Assembly: GCA_028287685.1 (NCBI GenBank)
Contig: JAQBPE010000080.1
Coordinates: forward strand, 1 to 63,687
Length of the DNA stretch: 63,687 nt
Direction: 5' to 3'
From: Cyanobacteria bacterium RYN_339
GTDB lineage: Bacteria > Cyanobacteriota > Sericytochromatia > S15B-MN24 > JAQBPE01
The first letter of the stretch is position 1, and each line of letters opens with the position of its first letter. The notes under the pieces are model-generated. The model did not search any database, had not been told where the DNA came from, and was given only the letters and a program-made list of their open reading frames with translations. Below, one piece after another: positions 8,388 through 16,646 of the stretch. A program made the translations under genes and the position numbers.

Positions 8388-9716
8388 ATGAACCGCAAGC
8401 TTCAGTTGGCCCTGGCTGCCAGCGTTGTCGTATCCGCGCTCGCCGGCTGCTCGAAGACCGCCCTCGTGGCCGGCGTGAGCCAGCCCAGCGACTCCACCGC
8501 CGTCGTCGCCGGCAAGCCCATCGAAGGCAGCGCCGTCGTCCGCATGAAGCCGGGCCGCACCCGCCTGGGCGCCACCTTGGCCTCCGGCGCCAAGTCGAAG
8601 CTCGCTATCGACGCGTTGGACATCTACGAAGTCACGCTGCCGAAGGGCAAGACCGTTGCGGATCTGAAGAAGGAGCTGGGCGACAGCGCCATGTACGTGG
8701 AGGCGAACACGACCTTCACGATGGCCGACCCGGTCGACACCTTGACCGGCCAGGGCCTCGGCACCGACGCGCCTCCCGTGGTGCCCGTGCCCGGCTTCAA
8801 CGACCCCATGAGCGACAAGCAGTGGGGCATCGCCAACACCCACCAGGCCGAGGCCATCGCGGCCTCGAAGGGCGGCTCCGACAAGGTCACGATCGCGATC
8901 GTGGACACCGGCATCGACCTGGGTCACCCGGACCTGAAGGACAAGATCGTCAAGGGCTACAATGCCACCGGCGTCAGCGGCCTGTTCGGCTTCGGCAGCC
9001 CGGCCGACGACAACGGCCACGGCACCCACTGCGCCGGCATCGCCGCCGCCATCTCCAACAACGGCACCGGCATCGTCGGCATGGCCCCGAACTGCCGCAT
9101 CATGCCCGTCCGCGTGCTGGCCGGCATGGGCTCCGGCTCGCTGCTGTCCGTTGCCACCGGCATCACCTGGGCGGCCGATCACGGCGCCGACGTCATCAGC
9201 ATGAGCCTGGGCGGCGCCGGCACGATGGACGCCCTGGGCGACGCCGTGAAGTACGCGCTCTCCAAGAACTGCGTGATCGTTGCCGCGATGGGCAACTCCG
9301 GCCACGAGCAGAACCCGGTCTCGTTCCCCGCTTCCTACCCCGGCGTGATCGCCGTGGCGGCGAGCGACTGGGACGACAACCACGCGTTCTTCTCGAGCTA
9401 CAACAAGTACTGCTCCGTGGCCTCGCCGGGCTGCAAGATCTTCGCCTCGACCCCGACCTACCCGGTCTGGCTGACGAAGAACACCGGCGGCCACATCACC
9501 AACAACTACTCCTGGATGAGCGGCACCTCGATGGCGACCCCGCTGGTCGCCGGCCTCTGCGGCCTGATCCGTTCGCAGCACCCCGGCATGAAGCCGGCCG
9601 ACGTGAAGGCGCTGCTGGAGCGCACCGCGGACAAGGTGCCCGACATGGGCGGCGCCGACTGGACCGAGCGCCTCGGCCACGGTCGCATCAACGCCCTGAA
9701 GGCCGTCACGCTCTAA
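8388..9716 (+). CDS. Secreted subtilisin-like serine protease (S8), lipoprotein
   Basis: This 442-residue subtilase has a lipoprotein signal peptide ending in the lipobox LAGC (Cys21), so it is exported and membrane-anchored. Residues ~45-115 resemble an I9-type inhibitory propeptide. The catalytic triad is visible as Asp173 (IVDTGID), His211 (NGHGTH) and Ser381 (GTSMATP), with the oxyanion Asn in the AMGNSG motif. AAAGGAG lies 10 bases before the ATG. It is a single-gene unit: a promoter-like sequence lies upstream and a strong terminator downstream. A second, shorter subtilase lies at 22030. Substrate is unknown. Confidence 0.94.
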   Translation: MNRKLQLALAASVVVSALAGCSKTALVAGVSQPSDSTAVVAGKPIEGSAVVRMKPGRTRLGATLASGAKSKLAIDALDIYEVTLPKGKTVADLKKELGDSAMYVEANTTFTMADPVDTLTGQGLGTDAPPVVPVPGFNDPMSDKQWGIANTHQAEAIAASKGGSDKVTIAIVDTGIDLGHPDLKDKIVKGYNATGVSGLFGFGSPADDNGHGTHCAGIAAAISNNGTGIVGMAPNCRIMPVRVLAGMGSGSLLSVATGITWAADHGADVISMSLGGAGTMDALGDAVKYALSKNCVIVAAMGNSGHEQNPVSFPASYPGVIAVAASDWDDNHAFFSSYNKYCSVASPGCKIFASTPTYPVWLTKNTGGHITNNYSWMSGTSMATPLVAGLCGLIRSQHPGMKPADVKALLERTADKVPDMGGADWTERLGHGRINALKAVTL

Positions 9717-9730
9717 GCTCCTCGAAATTG

Positions 9731-9762
9731 GCCCCGGACCGAACGGTCCGGGGCTTTCTTTC
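9731..9762 (+). terminator. Rho-independent terminator of the subtilase gene
   Basis: A perfect stem with arms GCCCCGGACCG and CGGTCCGGGGC and a 2-base loop spans 9731-9754. It is followed by a T-rich run (TTTCTTTC), 14 bases after the protease stop codon. Confidence 0.92.
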
Positions 9763-9789
9763 TGGCGCAAGAACCGCTAGGATCGACGA

Positions 9790-10242
9790 GTGAACAGCTT
9801 CCCCCCGATCCCTCCGCTCGATGCCAAGCAGGTCAAGGCGCTGGTGCGCATGATCCGCGTGCTGCGCTACGATCACCCCGCTTGGGGCGATGACGCGGTG
9901 GCCGAGGAGTTCGAGACGGTACAGCGCTGGCTGGCCTCCCAGGAGCGGCCGGCCCCGTTCCTCGAATGGCTGGAGACGCCGCGCTGGCGGGCGGGCTTCG
10001 ACCGGGCCGCGGCCCTGGCCGGGCGGGTCACGGAGCAACGGCAACGCGAGAAGGCCTCCCGCCAACGTTGGAAGGACGTCGTGCGCGACAAGCAGCCGTC
10101 CACCGCCGCCCAGCAACGCTACGTCACGCGGCTGGCCCGCCAGGCCGGCGAGCCGCTGGAGTTGCCGCCCGCCGATATGTCCAAGCTCGCCGCCAGCCGC
10201 GCCATCCAGCGCCTCAAGGCCTCTGCCCCACCCACCTCCTGA
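9790..10242 (+). CDS. Hypothetical protein with DUF3072-like C-terminus
   Basis: This 150-residue cytosolic protein starts with GTG. The first ~85 residues are unrecognised, rich in Trp and Arg and probably helical. The C-terminal ~45 residues (TAAQQRYVTRLA through AASRAIQRLK) resemble the short DUF3072 motif, in which a helix that starts after Thr-x-x-Gln is followed by an S-x-x-I-x-x-L helix. No enzymatic motif is visible. It is the first gene of a co-directional run with the GHL10-type hydrolase, HAD phosphatase and phosphatase-fold protein. Function is unknown, and the DUF3072 resemblance is by eye. Confidence 0.6.
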   Translation: MNSFPPIPPLDAKQVKALVRMIRVLRYDHPAWGDDAVAEEFETVQRWLASQERPAPFLEWLETPRWRAGFDRAAALAGRVTEQRQREKASRQRWKDVVRDKQPSTAAQQRYVTRLARQAGEPLELPPADMSKLAASRAIQRLKASAPPTS

Positions 10243-10252
10243 ATTAGGCCCG

Positions 10253-12001
10253 ATGACCACCACCCTCCGCCGCCTCGTCACCGCCCTGACCCTGCTCGCC
10301 GCCTTCGCGCCGGCCCCGGCCTTCGCCGCCGGGCCGACCAAGGAGCAGAACGAGGCGACGCAACGCCTGCAACAAGATCGGCAGGCCTTGCGGAAGGCAG
10401 ACGCCCGGCTGCAGGAGGCGCGCGCCGCCCTGCTGGACGTGCCCACCTCGCGGGCCTCCGTCAGCCTGTCGCTGGCGAAGATGGCCTTCGACACGGCCAA
10501 CCTGAGCATCGTGATGAACGCGAAGCCGGAAGACGTGCTGTCCTGGCTGCGGAAGGGCGAGCGCTACGTCATGGAGGCGAGCATGAGCCTGATCCCGTCC
10601 CGCGGGGCGGAGGTCCGGGCCATGCTGATCGACGCGGGCAGCCTGCCCAAGACCGAGGTGGAGCTGATCAAGCTGCTCGACAAGCTCGCCGCCGCCCACT
10701 TCAACGTGCTGGTGCCGGAGGTCTACCGCCGCGGCTACACGATCTACCCCAGCGCGTTCACGGACCGCGATCCGGACTTCAAGGACGCCCCGGACATCTT
10801 GAAGATCCTCGTGCGCGAGGCCCACGTCCGCGGCATGGAAGTGCAGCCCTGGGTCTGGACCTTCCGGGCCCGCTCGCCCGGCTTCGGCAACCCGTTGCTG
10901 GGGCGCTTGCCCGGCCTGGGCGCGAGCACGGACGGCAAGGAGACGCGCTTCCTGAGCGCCGCCAACCCCCTGGCGCGCGAGTACGTCTTCGGGCTGCTGG
11001 ACGAGCTGGCCGAGCACTACGACATCGACGGCTTGTTGCTGGATTACATCCGCTACGACGAGGAAATCCCCGAAGACGACACCAGCAAGACCCGCTTCGC
11101 CCTGGAGTACCGCGCGCGCCACGGCGTGATGCCCACCTTCCCCGTGCCGCCGCACTCGCAGCTCGCCGTGGAGTGGCAGCTCTGGCGCGAGCAACAGGTG
11201 AACACGGCCGTGCAGGAGCTCTCGCGCATGCTGCGGGCGAAGCACCCGCGCTTCCCCATTGGGGCCGCGATCTTCCGCGGTGAAGGCTACGCTCGTTTGG
11301 CCAAGATGCAGCATTGGCGCCATTGGTCGAATAACCAGTGGGTCGATTGGGCGGCGCCGATGCTCTACACCCCCAAGAACGAGGACCTCGTGAAGTGGCT
11401 GGATTGGGAAACCGATCACCACACGCGCACGAACTTGATCTATCCGATCCTGGGCGTCCACCGCATGGACGAGCGCTCGGACCTGGTCGATGAAATCGTG
11501 GAACTGCACGCCAAGAACGTGCCCGGCTTCATGATCTTCGCGCTGGCCCACTTCGACATGACCCTGCTGGATGACCTCAAGGCGGGCCCGTTCCGGGAAG
11601 CGGCCGCCGTGCCCCACCGGAACCTGATTCGCGCCACGCGACGGGTGTTGGTGCAAGCCAACCACTACCTCACCCGCGTCTTCACGGAAGGCGACTTCGA
11701 GGCGGCCGCGACCGCGCGCATGCTGCACAAGGAGCTGGTGGCCATCAGCGTGCAGCTGCCCCTGCACGAGCTGCCGTATTGGCAGAACCAGCCCCTGATC
11801 GAGCGGATCCAGGGGGTCCAGGCTCTCGCGGACGCCGCGCCCTGGCCCGACGCCGTGCGCAAGGAGTTCAAGCACCGGCTGGATTACGCCATTACGCTGG
11901 TGCAGGCCAATGCCTTCCAACTGGACCACACGCGCTTCGTGCCGAGCAGCTTGCCGCCGATCCAGATCCAGGACGCACCGAAGAACGGGCAGGGGGACTG
12001 A
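10253..12001 (+). CDS. Secreted family-10-like glycosyl hydrolase (GHL10/DUF187)
   Basis: This 582-residue protein starts with a Sec signal peptide (residues ~1-25, cleavage after AFA). Residues ~100-420 look like the GHL10 (formerly DUF187) TIM barrel. Typical motifs are FNVLVPEVYRRG, the strand/loop LLLDYIRYDEE with conserved Asp and Glu, and WVDWAAPMLYTP. Family members are thought to cleave glycans in the envelope and are common in Cyanobacteria. The C-terminal ~150 residues are helical and unassigned. The start at 10253 is chosen because it opens the signal peptide 10 bases after the upstream stop; the ribosome-binding site is weak. Substrate is unknown. Confidence 0.85.
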   Translation: MTTTLRRLVTALTLLAAFAPAPAFAAGPTKEQNEATQRLQQDRQALRKADARLQEARAALLDVPTSRASVSLSLAKMAFDTANLSIVMNAKPEDVLSWLRKGERYVMEASMSLIPSRGAEVRAMLIDAGSLPKTEVELIKLLDKLAAAHFNVLVPEVYRRGYTIYPSAFTDRDPDFKDAPDILKILVREAHVRGMEVQPWVWTFRARSPGFGNPLLGRLPGLGASTDGKETRFLSAANPLAREYVFGLLDELAEHYDIDGLLLDYIRYDEEIPEDDTSKTRFALEYRARHGVMPTFPVPPHSQLAVEWQLWREQQVNTAVQELSRMLRAKHPRFPIGAAIFRGEGYARLAKMQHWRHWSNNQWVDWAAPMLYTPKNEDLVKWLDWETDHHTRTNLIYPILGVHRMDERSDLVDEIVELHAKNVPGFMIFALAHFDMTLLDDLKAGPFREAAAVPHRNLIRATRRVLVQANHYLTRVFTEGDFEAAATARMLHKELVAISVQLPLHELPYWQNQPLIERIQGVQALADAAPWPDAVRKEFKHRLDYAITLVQANAFQLDHTRFVPSSLPPIQIQDAPKNGQGD

Positions 12002-12003
12002 AC

Positions 12004-12714
12004 ATGGCCCGGGGGCTCGTGGTCTTCGACAAAGACGGCGTCCTGATGGACTTCCACCGGCGCTGGGCGGCTATCACCCACGCCCGCGCGGAGGCCCTGG
12101 CGGACTTCGTCGATCCCGAGGTGATGACGGCCTTGCTCGGGCTGACCGCGGACGACCGCGTCCTGCCGGGCGGCCTGCTCGCCGGCGCCTCGCGCCAGGA
12201 ATCGATGGTCGCCGCGGCCGTGGCGGTGCACCAGACTGGGTTGCCGTGGCATGAGGCGATCGGCCATGCCCGCATGGCCTTCGACCAGGCGGACTTCGAC
12301 GTGGACTTCGACCAGAGCTCGCAACCGTTGCCCGGCGTGGTCGAGACGGTGCGCACCCTCCACGCCGCGGGATGGGTGCTGGCGATCGCTACCACGGATC
12401 AAACGGATGATGCCTGGAAGTTCTTGCACCACGCGGGCCTGGCTGAGTGTTTCCGCACGGTGATCGGTGCGGACCGGGTGACGGTAGGGAAGCCCGACCC
12501 GGGCATGTTCATCCTGGCCTGCGAAAAGGCCGGCATCGCGCCGGCAGACGCCGTGATGGTCGGCGATCTCGACATCGACCTCATGATGGGCCGGGCCGCG
12601 GGCGCCCGCCTCATGGTCGGGGTGTTGTCCGGCGTGGGCGATACCGAGTTGCTGCGGCCCCACGCCGACCTCCTCATGGAGGACATCCAGGACCTGGTCG
12701 GGGCACTCGCTTGA
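12004..12714 (+). CDS. HAD-superfamily hydrolase (phosphoglycolate phosphatase-like)
   Basis: This 236-residue protein carries all four HAD motifs: motif I FDKDGVLMD with the nucleophilic Asp near residue 9, motif II AIATTD, the motif III lysine in VGKPDP and motif IV VGDLDIDL. A helical cap lies between motifs I and II. It resembles Gph/PGP-type phosphatases, but the exact substrate cannot be told. The start lies 2 bases after the GHL10 stop. The stop overlaps the TTG start of the next gene, so the three are probably translated from one mRNA. Confidence 0.88.
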   Translation: MARGLVVFDKDGVLMDFHRRWAAITHARAEALADFVDPEVMTALLGLTADDRVLPGGLLAGASRQESMVAAAVAVHQTGLPWHEAIGHARMAFDQADFDVDFDQSSQPLPGVVETVRTLHAAGWVLAIATTDQTDDAWKFLHHAGLAECFRTVIGADRVTVGKPDPGMFILACEKAGIAPADAVMVGDLDIDLMMGRAAGARLMVGVLSGVGDTELLRPHADLLMEDIQDLVGALA

Positions 12715-14042
12715 TCGCCTGGGCGTTGGCCGCGGCGCTGGCCACGCCGCCGAAGTTGGTGGTCCTCGAGTGGGAAGGCGGCGGCAGCCAGCTGGTGCGC
12801 CGCCTCCTGGCCGAAGGGGCCATGCCCCACCTGGCCGCGTTGGTGGCCCGCGGCGCCGTGGCCGAGGAGGCCCGGCCGCCTTTCGTGCGGGGTCGCCTGG
12901 CCGCCGGAGCCGCCTTATGGACTGGCGCCGCGCCGGACGTCAGCGGCGTAACGGGTGGGTACGTGCCGCTGGCCGGCCGCTCGATCCTGGAAGGCCACCC
13001 GGCCGACGTGCTGGCGGCGGCCTCCCTGCCCGAGGCGGCGGCCACGGCCGGCCGGCAAGTCGTGGCGGTCGACCTGCCCTGGCGCCCCGCGGGCGCCGCT
13101 GCCCTGACCATCGAGGAAGCGGTGCCGCTGGATGAGCGCTTGCCGGATGACCAGTACGGCGCGGAAATCATGACGCGGCTGGCGCGCCACCGCCATGCGG
13201 TGGTGGCGGCCATGAAGGCCCGGTCATGGGACGTTTTCACCGTGAGTCTGGCCCTGCCGGCGCGCGCGGAGGCCCGCTGGTGGGGGATCGTCGTGCCCGG
13301 CACGCCTGCGGCGGATGGGGCCGCGGCCGTGCGCGTCTGGCCGCGCTTGCGTCAGGTTTGCCAGGGCGTGGATTTGACCATCGGGGCGCTGGCGGACGCG
13401 TTGCCGCCTGGGGCCGTGTTTGCCGTGGTGGGCGAGCGCGGGCTGACGCCGACGCGCTGGACCTTCCACCCCAACGTGGCCTTGCGCCGGGCCGGGCTCC
13501 TGGCGTTGGACCGCACGGGACAGGTCGACCTGGCCCACACGGAGGTCATGTACGGTCCGACCAACGGGGGGTTCCTGCTGATCAACACGCTGGATCGCCC
13601 CGGCGGCATCGTGGACCCGGTGCGCGGTCCCGCCGTGGTCAATGCGGCACGGCGGGCGTTGCTGGAGGTCAGCGTCAAGACGCTTGAAGGCGTCCGCCCC
13701 GTGGTGCGGGCGGCCTTGCCGCCCGGTCCGGGCACGGGCACTGCCGGCGTCTTGTACCTGGGGCTCCAGCCCGGTTACGACATGGATGCCCAGCCCACCG
13801 GCGAGGCGTTGTTCAGCCCACGTCCGCCGGCTACCAGCGCCGGCGATGGCAGCCCGGAGGAGCCCGGCTTCCTGGCGGTCATAGGCCCCGGCCTGGCACC
13901 GCGGGGGCGCATGGCCGCCATCTCTACCCTGGACGTTGCGCCAACGCTCGCCCGCTTGATCGGCCTGCCGCCCCTCAAGGATGCGCGTGGCCGGGTGCTG
14001 ACGGAGCTGCTTAGATCCGCAGGCGCAGGCCAACCCAACTGA
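12711..14042 (+). CDS. Degenerate alkaline-phosphatase-superfamily (type I phosphodiesterase-like) protein
   Basis: This protein of about 443 residues reads from a TTG codon that overlaps the HAD stop (TTGA). Its layout follows type I phosphodiesterases: an N-terminal strand plus AMPHLAALVARGAV, a middle block FAVVGERGLTPTRWTFHPN, then GGFLLIN and a C-terminal DVAPTLARLIGLP. Several catalytic positions look lost. The usual first metal-binding LDG is WEGG. The nucleophile region after PPF lacks the expected Thr/Ser pattern. The usual SDHG is GERG. It may be a non-catalytic binding protein. The first residues are hydrophobic and could be a weak signal. Its 3' end overlaps the convergent gene at 14011 by 32 bases. 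Confidence 0.68.
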   Translation: MIAWALAAALATPPKLVVLEWEGGGSQLVRRLLAEGAMPHLAALVARGAVAEEARPPFVRGRLAAGAALWTGAAPDVSGVTGGYVPLAGRSILEGHPADVLAAASLPEAAATAGRQVVAVDLPWRPAGAAALTIEEAVPLDERLPDDQYGAEIMTRLARHRHAVVAAMKARSWDVFTVSLALPARAEARWWGIVVPGTPAADGAAAVRVWPRLRQVCQGVDLTIGALADALPPGAVFAVVGERGLTPTRWTFHPNVALRRAGLLALDRTGQVDLAHTEVMYGPTNGGFLLINTLDRPGGIVDPVRGPAVVNAARRALLEVSVKTLEGVRPVVRAALPPGPGTGTAGVLYLGLQPGYDMDAQPTGEALFSPRPPATSAGDGSPEEPGFLAVIGPGLAPRGRMAAISTLDVAPTLARLIGLPPLKDARGRVLTELLRSAGAGQPN

Positions 14043-14583
14043 AGTCCGGCGGCCAGGAGAGGCTCGGGATCACGCTGACCTCGACCAGGCCCATGCGGTA
14101 GGCGATTTCCGGCGAGATCAAGACGCCCTGCCCGTCGGGGGTGCCCCAGTTGGTGTCGTAGAGCTGGAAGCCACAGCGGAAGGTCAGGCCCGCCTCGCTT
14201 TGGAGCGATACCAGGAAACCGCCCTGCCAGCCCCAGACAGGCGGCTGGAAGACGTCGCCCGCGAGCCGCTCGCGCGTTTGCAGCACGCCGCCGTTGAGCG
14301 CAATTTGCATGCCGGCGGCTTCGCTGTTGAACAGGCGCCATGTGCCGCGGTAACCCCAGTTCTGGGGCGCGAAGACCTGGTCCATCGACACGCCCAGGCT
14401 GATGGCATCGGTGAACGCGAAATCCAGCGTGCCCGGGCCGAAGCCGTAGAAGAGCGCGAGCTCCTTGTCGTGGTAGTCCGCCTTGCCCTCGCGCAGCGTG
14501 GCGCGCGGGGGATCCGCGGCGAAGACGGGCGCTGCCAGGCCCAGGATGCATGTGGCGGCTGCCAGCGCGGGTACCAACTTCAT
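14011..14583 (-). CDS. Exported beta-rich protein, possible small outer-membrane barrel
   Basis: This 190-residue protein has a clear signal peptide (first 22 residues, cleavage after VFA). The mature part alternates polar and hydrophobic residues with many Gly, Trp and Tyr. It contains repeated strand-like segments and ends in VGLRLRI, a pattern seen in small outer-membrane barrels. No family is recognised. It is transcribed convergently with the phosphatase-fold gene and overlaps its last 32 bases. Confidence 0.65.
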   Translation of the reverse strand: MKLVPALAAATCILGLAAPVFAADPPRATLREGKADYHDKELALFYGFGPGTLDFAFTDAISLGVSMDQVFAPQNWGYRGTWRLFNSEAAGMQIALNGGVLQTRERLAGDVFQPPVWGWQGGFLVSLQSEAGLTFRCGFQLYDTNWGTPDGQGVLISPEIAYRMGLVEVSVIPSLSWPPDFSWVGLRLRI

Positions 14584-14689
14584 CGTTCGATGCCTCCTGT
14601 GATGCCTATCTTAGACGACGAGCGCGACCGCCGTCACGTTCCCCGGCTCGGTTGGCGGGGTATAACCATAACAAGAGGGTTCGCCTGCC

Positions 14690-15232
14690 ATGCCATTTCG
14701 CTACCAGATGCAAAAGGTCCTTGACCTCATGCTCAACCGCGAGAAAGCGATCGACGCGGAGGTCATGGCCGCCACCGCCGCGCGCAACATCGAGCAAGCC
14801 AAGCTCGACGAGATCGATATGCGCAAGAACGCCGCCCAGAAGGGCCTGAGCGCCCAGATGGGTGCCGGCGCCACGGCCGACGTCGCCGCCAGCAACGACT
14901 ACATCCAGGCGCTCAACCTCCGGGCCGAAGCCCAGATGAAGTATGTGAAGGCCGCCCAGACGGTCGTCAACGCCGCCTCGGAGAAGCAAACCGCCGCGCG
15001 CCGCGAGCGCAAGAAGATCGAGCAACACAAAGAGATGAAGCTCAAGATCTGGCAGGCGGAAGAGAAGAAGAAGGACGCCAAGAAGATGGACGAAATGGCC
15101 GGCACCATCTTCATGAAGAAGCGCGCCCTCAACGAAGAAAACGCCCGCGACGAAGCGGAGCGCGACGTGAAGATGGAACAGCTGCGGCTGCTGCGGGAAC
15201 TGCGCGAGAAGCGGGAAAAGAAGGGCTACTAA
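14690..15232 (+). CDS. fliJ: Flagellar export protein FliJ-like
   Basis: This 180-residue protein is almost entirely charged coiled coil. It begins with a short FRYQMQKVLDLMLNREK segment typical of FliJ and ends in a Lys/Glu/Arg-rich helix. FliJ acts as the stalk of the flagellar FliI ATPase and hands substrates to FlhA. Length is slightly above the usual ~150. It is followed 2 bases after its stop by a FliK-like gene, which supports the call. FliI and FliH are not encoded nearby. A TATAAC sequence at 14661-14666 could be its -10 element. Confidence 0.75.
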   Translation: MPFRYQMQKVLDLMLNREKAIDAEVMAATAARNIEQAKLDEIDMRKNAAQKGLSAQMGAGATADVAASNDYIQALNLRAEAQMKYVKAAQTVVNAASEKQTAARRERKKIEQHKEMKLKIWQAEEKKKDAKKMDEMAGTIFMKKRALNEENARDEAERDVKMEQLRLLRELREKREKKGY

Positions 15233-15234
15233 GC

Positions 15235-16116
15235 ATGAACATCCAACTTGCCGTCACCCCGCCCCCCGCCGCCCCGGAGCCGCCGAAGCCCAACACCGGG
15301 CGCGAAGACGCCATCGCGGCCAACAAGAAGCAGGCTGACTTCCAGAAGCTGATCCACGACGAAGTGGAGAAGAAGAAGGCGCTGGAAGGCAAGAACCTGC
15401 CCACGCCGCTGCTGCCCTGGCTGGCGACGCAAGCCCCCGTGGCCAGCGACAATACCGAAGAGGAACTGGCCGGCATCAGCGCCGCGAACGCCCTGTCCGC
15501 CGGTGAGCGTGCCGCCGCCCGTGCCTTCGCCGCTTCCTTGGCGGGCCAGCGGCCCGTCGACGGCGCCAACGCCCGCGGTCGCAAGCCGGAGGAGCCGGTC
15601 GATTTCGAGGCCGTGAAGCCGACCGCACCCAAGGAAGCCGACGTCACCCCGGTCCACGTGGTTGTGGAAGCCGGGCTTCCCCCGGTGCAGCCGACCGAGT
15701 CCATCAAGCCGGGCCAGGACGTGCCGCTGGCACAGCTGCCCCAGGCCGTGGCCGGCACCGCGCGCCAACTGGTCAAGGACAACCAGGCCATCACCCAGCT
15801 TGATTTTCAGATCACCCCGCCGCACGTCGGCCCGGTGAACTTGGAGGTTAGCCTGCAAGACCGTGTCGTGAGCATCCAGATTGTGGTGCCCAACATCCAG
15901 GCCAAGCACGCGCTGGAAGGACAGATGGGCAACATCGCCTCGATCCTGCAGGCCCAGAACCTCACGGCCGGTCCCGTACGCATCGTCACGGCCGCCGCCG
16001 GGAAATCGGGCGCAGGCGCCATGGGCGCGCAGGGCGAACAGGCCGGCTTTGGCCTCCTAAACGGCGGCCGCAAGCGGGCTGCCGGGCCAGATGACATGAC
16101 GGCTGGTTCGGTTTAG
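15235..16116 (+). CDS. fliK: Flagellar hook-length control protein FliK
   Basis: This 293-residue protein has a low-complexity Ala/Pro-rich N-terminal two thirds. The C-terminal Flg_hook domain (about residues 185-255) includes LDFQITPPHVGPVNLEVSLQ and a following VVSIQIVV strand. FliK is secreted during hook assembly, measures hook length and switches FlhB export specificity. It lies directly behind fliJ, as in many flagellar operons. A second protein with a related C-terminal domain is encoded at 41008, so the two may divide or share the job. Confidence 0.82.
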   Translation: MNIQLAVTPPPAAPEPPKPNTGREDAIAANKKQADFQKLIHDEVEKKKALEGKNLPTPLLPWLATQAPVASDNTEEELAGISAANALSAGERAAARAFAASLAGQRPVDGANARGRKPEEPVDFEAVKPTAPKEADVTPVHVVVEAGLPPVQPTESIKPGQDVPLAQLPQAVAGTARQLVKDNQAITQLDFQITPPHVGPVNLEVSLQDRVVSIQIVVPNIQAKHALEGQMGNIASILQAQNLTAGPVRIVTAAAGKSGAGAMGAQGEQAGFGLLNGGRKRAAGPDDMTAGSV

Positions 16117-16157
16117 CATAGGGGCGTCACCCCAAGCTTCCTTAAGGAGGAGGTCTC

Positions 16158-16646
16158 ATGCTAAACGTTGGCGACAAGTTCCCAAGCGTCTCGCTTGAAG
16201 GCACCCAAGGCGGCGAAGCCAAGCGCTATAACCTGGGCGATCCGTCCGGCAAAATCCGCGTGTTGGTCTTCTACCCCTTCGCCTTCACCCCCGTTTGAAC
16301 GCGGGAACTGCCGGACGCGAATTCCAAGTTATCGGAATTCAGCGCCCGCAACGCCGAGGTCTTCGGCGTTTCCATGGACAGCGTTCACACGAACCGGGCC
16401 TATGCCACTGAAATTGGCGGCCTCGGTTACCCCCTGCTCTCGGATTGGAACCCCCACGGCCACCTGGTGGATCAGCTCGGCATCCGCGTCGCGGAGAAGG
16501 GCTGTCCCAGCCGGACCACCGTGATCGTGGACAAGGATGGCGTCATTCGCGACATCCAGACGAACGCGCTCGGCGACGACCGCGACTTCGACGTCACGTT
16601 GGCGAAGGTCGCCGAGATCAACCAGGGGGAGGCGGCGGGAAGCTAG
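16158..16646 (+). CDS. Selenocysteine-containing peroxiredoxin (TGA at the peroxidatic position)
   Basis: This 162-codon gene reads as a complete AhpC/TSA-family peroxiredoxin if the in-frame TGA at 16296-16298 is decoded as selenocysteine (residue 47). The motif reads P-x3-T-x2-U (PFAFTPVU, then TRELPD). The TGA therefore stands exactly where the peroxidatic cysteine belongs. The catalytic arginine is in CPSRTTVIV (about residue 119), and Cys116 could act in resolution. The frame stays open and family-like on both sides of the TGA. A SECIS-like hairpin follows the TGA, and AAGGAGGAGG precedes the ATG. No sel genes are in the window. The gene overlaps the convergent nrdD-like stop by 3 bases. 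Confidence 0.88.
16296..16349 (+). promoter_or_regulatory. UGA codon with bacterial SECIS-like hairpin
   Basis: The UGA (16296-16298) is followed by a long hairpin. Outer arms GCGGG (16301-16305) and CCCGC (16345-16349) flank an inner perfect stem GAATTCC/GGAATTC (16319-16325 and 16334-16340) extended by GC pairs. The 8-base apical loop AAGTTATC begins 27 bases after the UGA and carries a G at its third position. Distance and loop size fit the published range for bacterial SECIS elements, which SelB binds to insert selenocysteine. Confidence 0.75.

Noticed and set aside
16296-16298. TGA as a nonsense mutation making the peroxiredoxin a pseudogene
   Set aside because: The frame is intact on both sides, the TGA is exactly at the catalytic cysteine, and a SECIS-like hairpin follows; decay would not favour that position.
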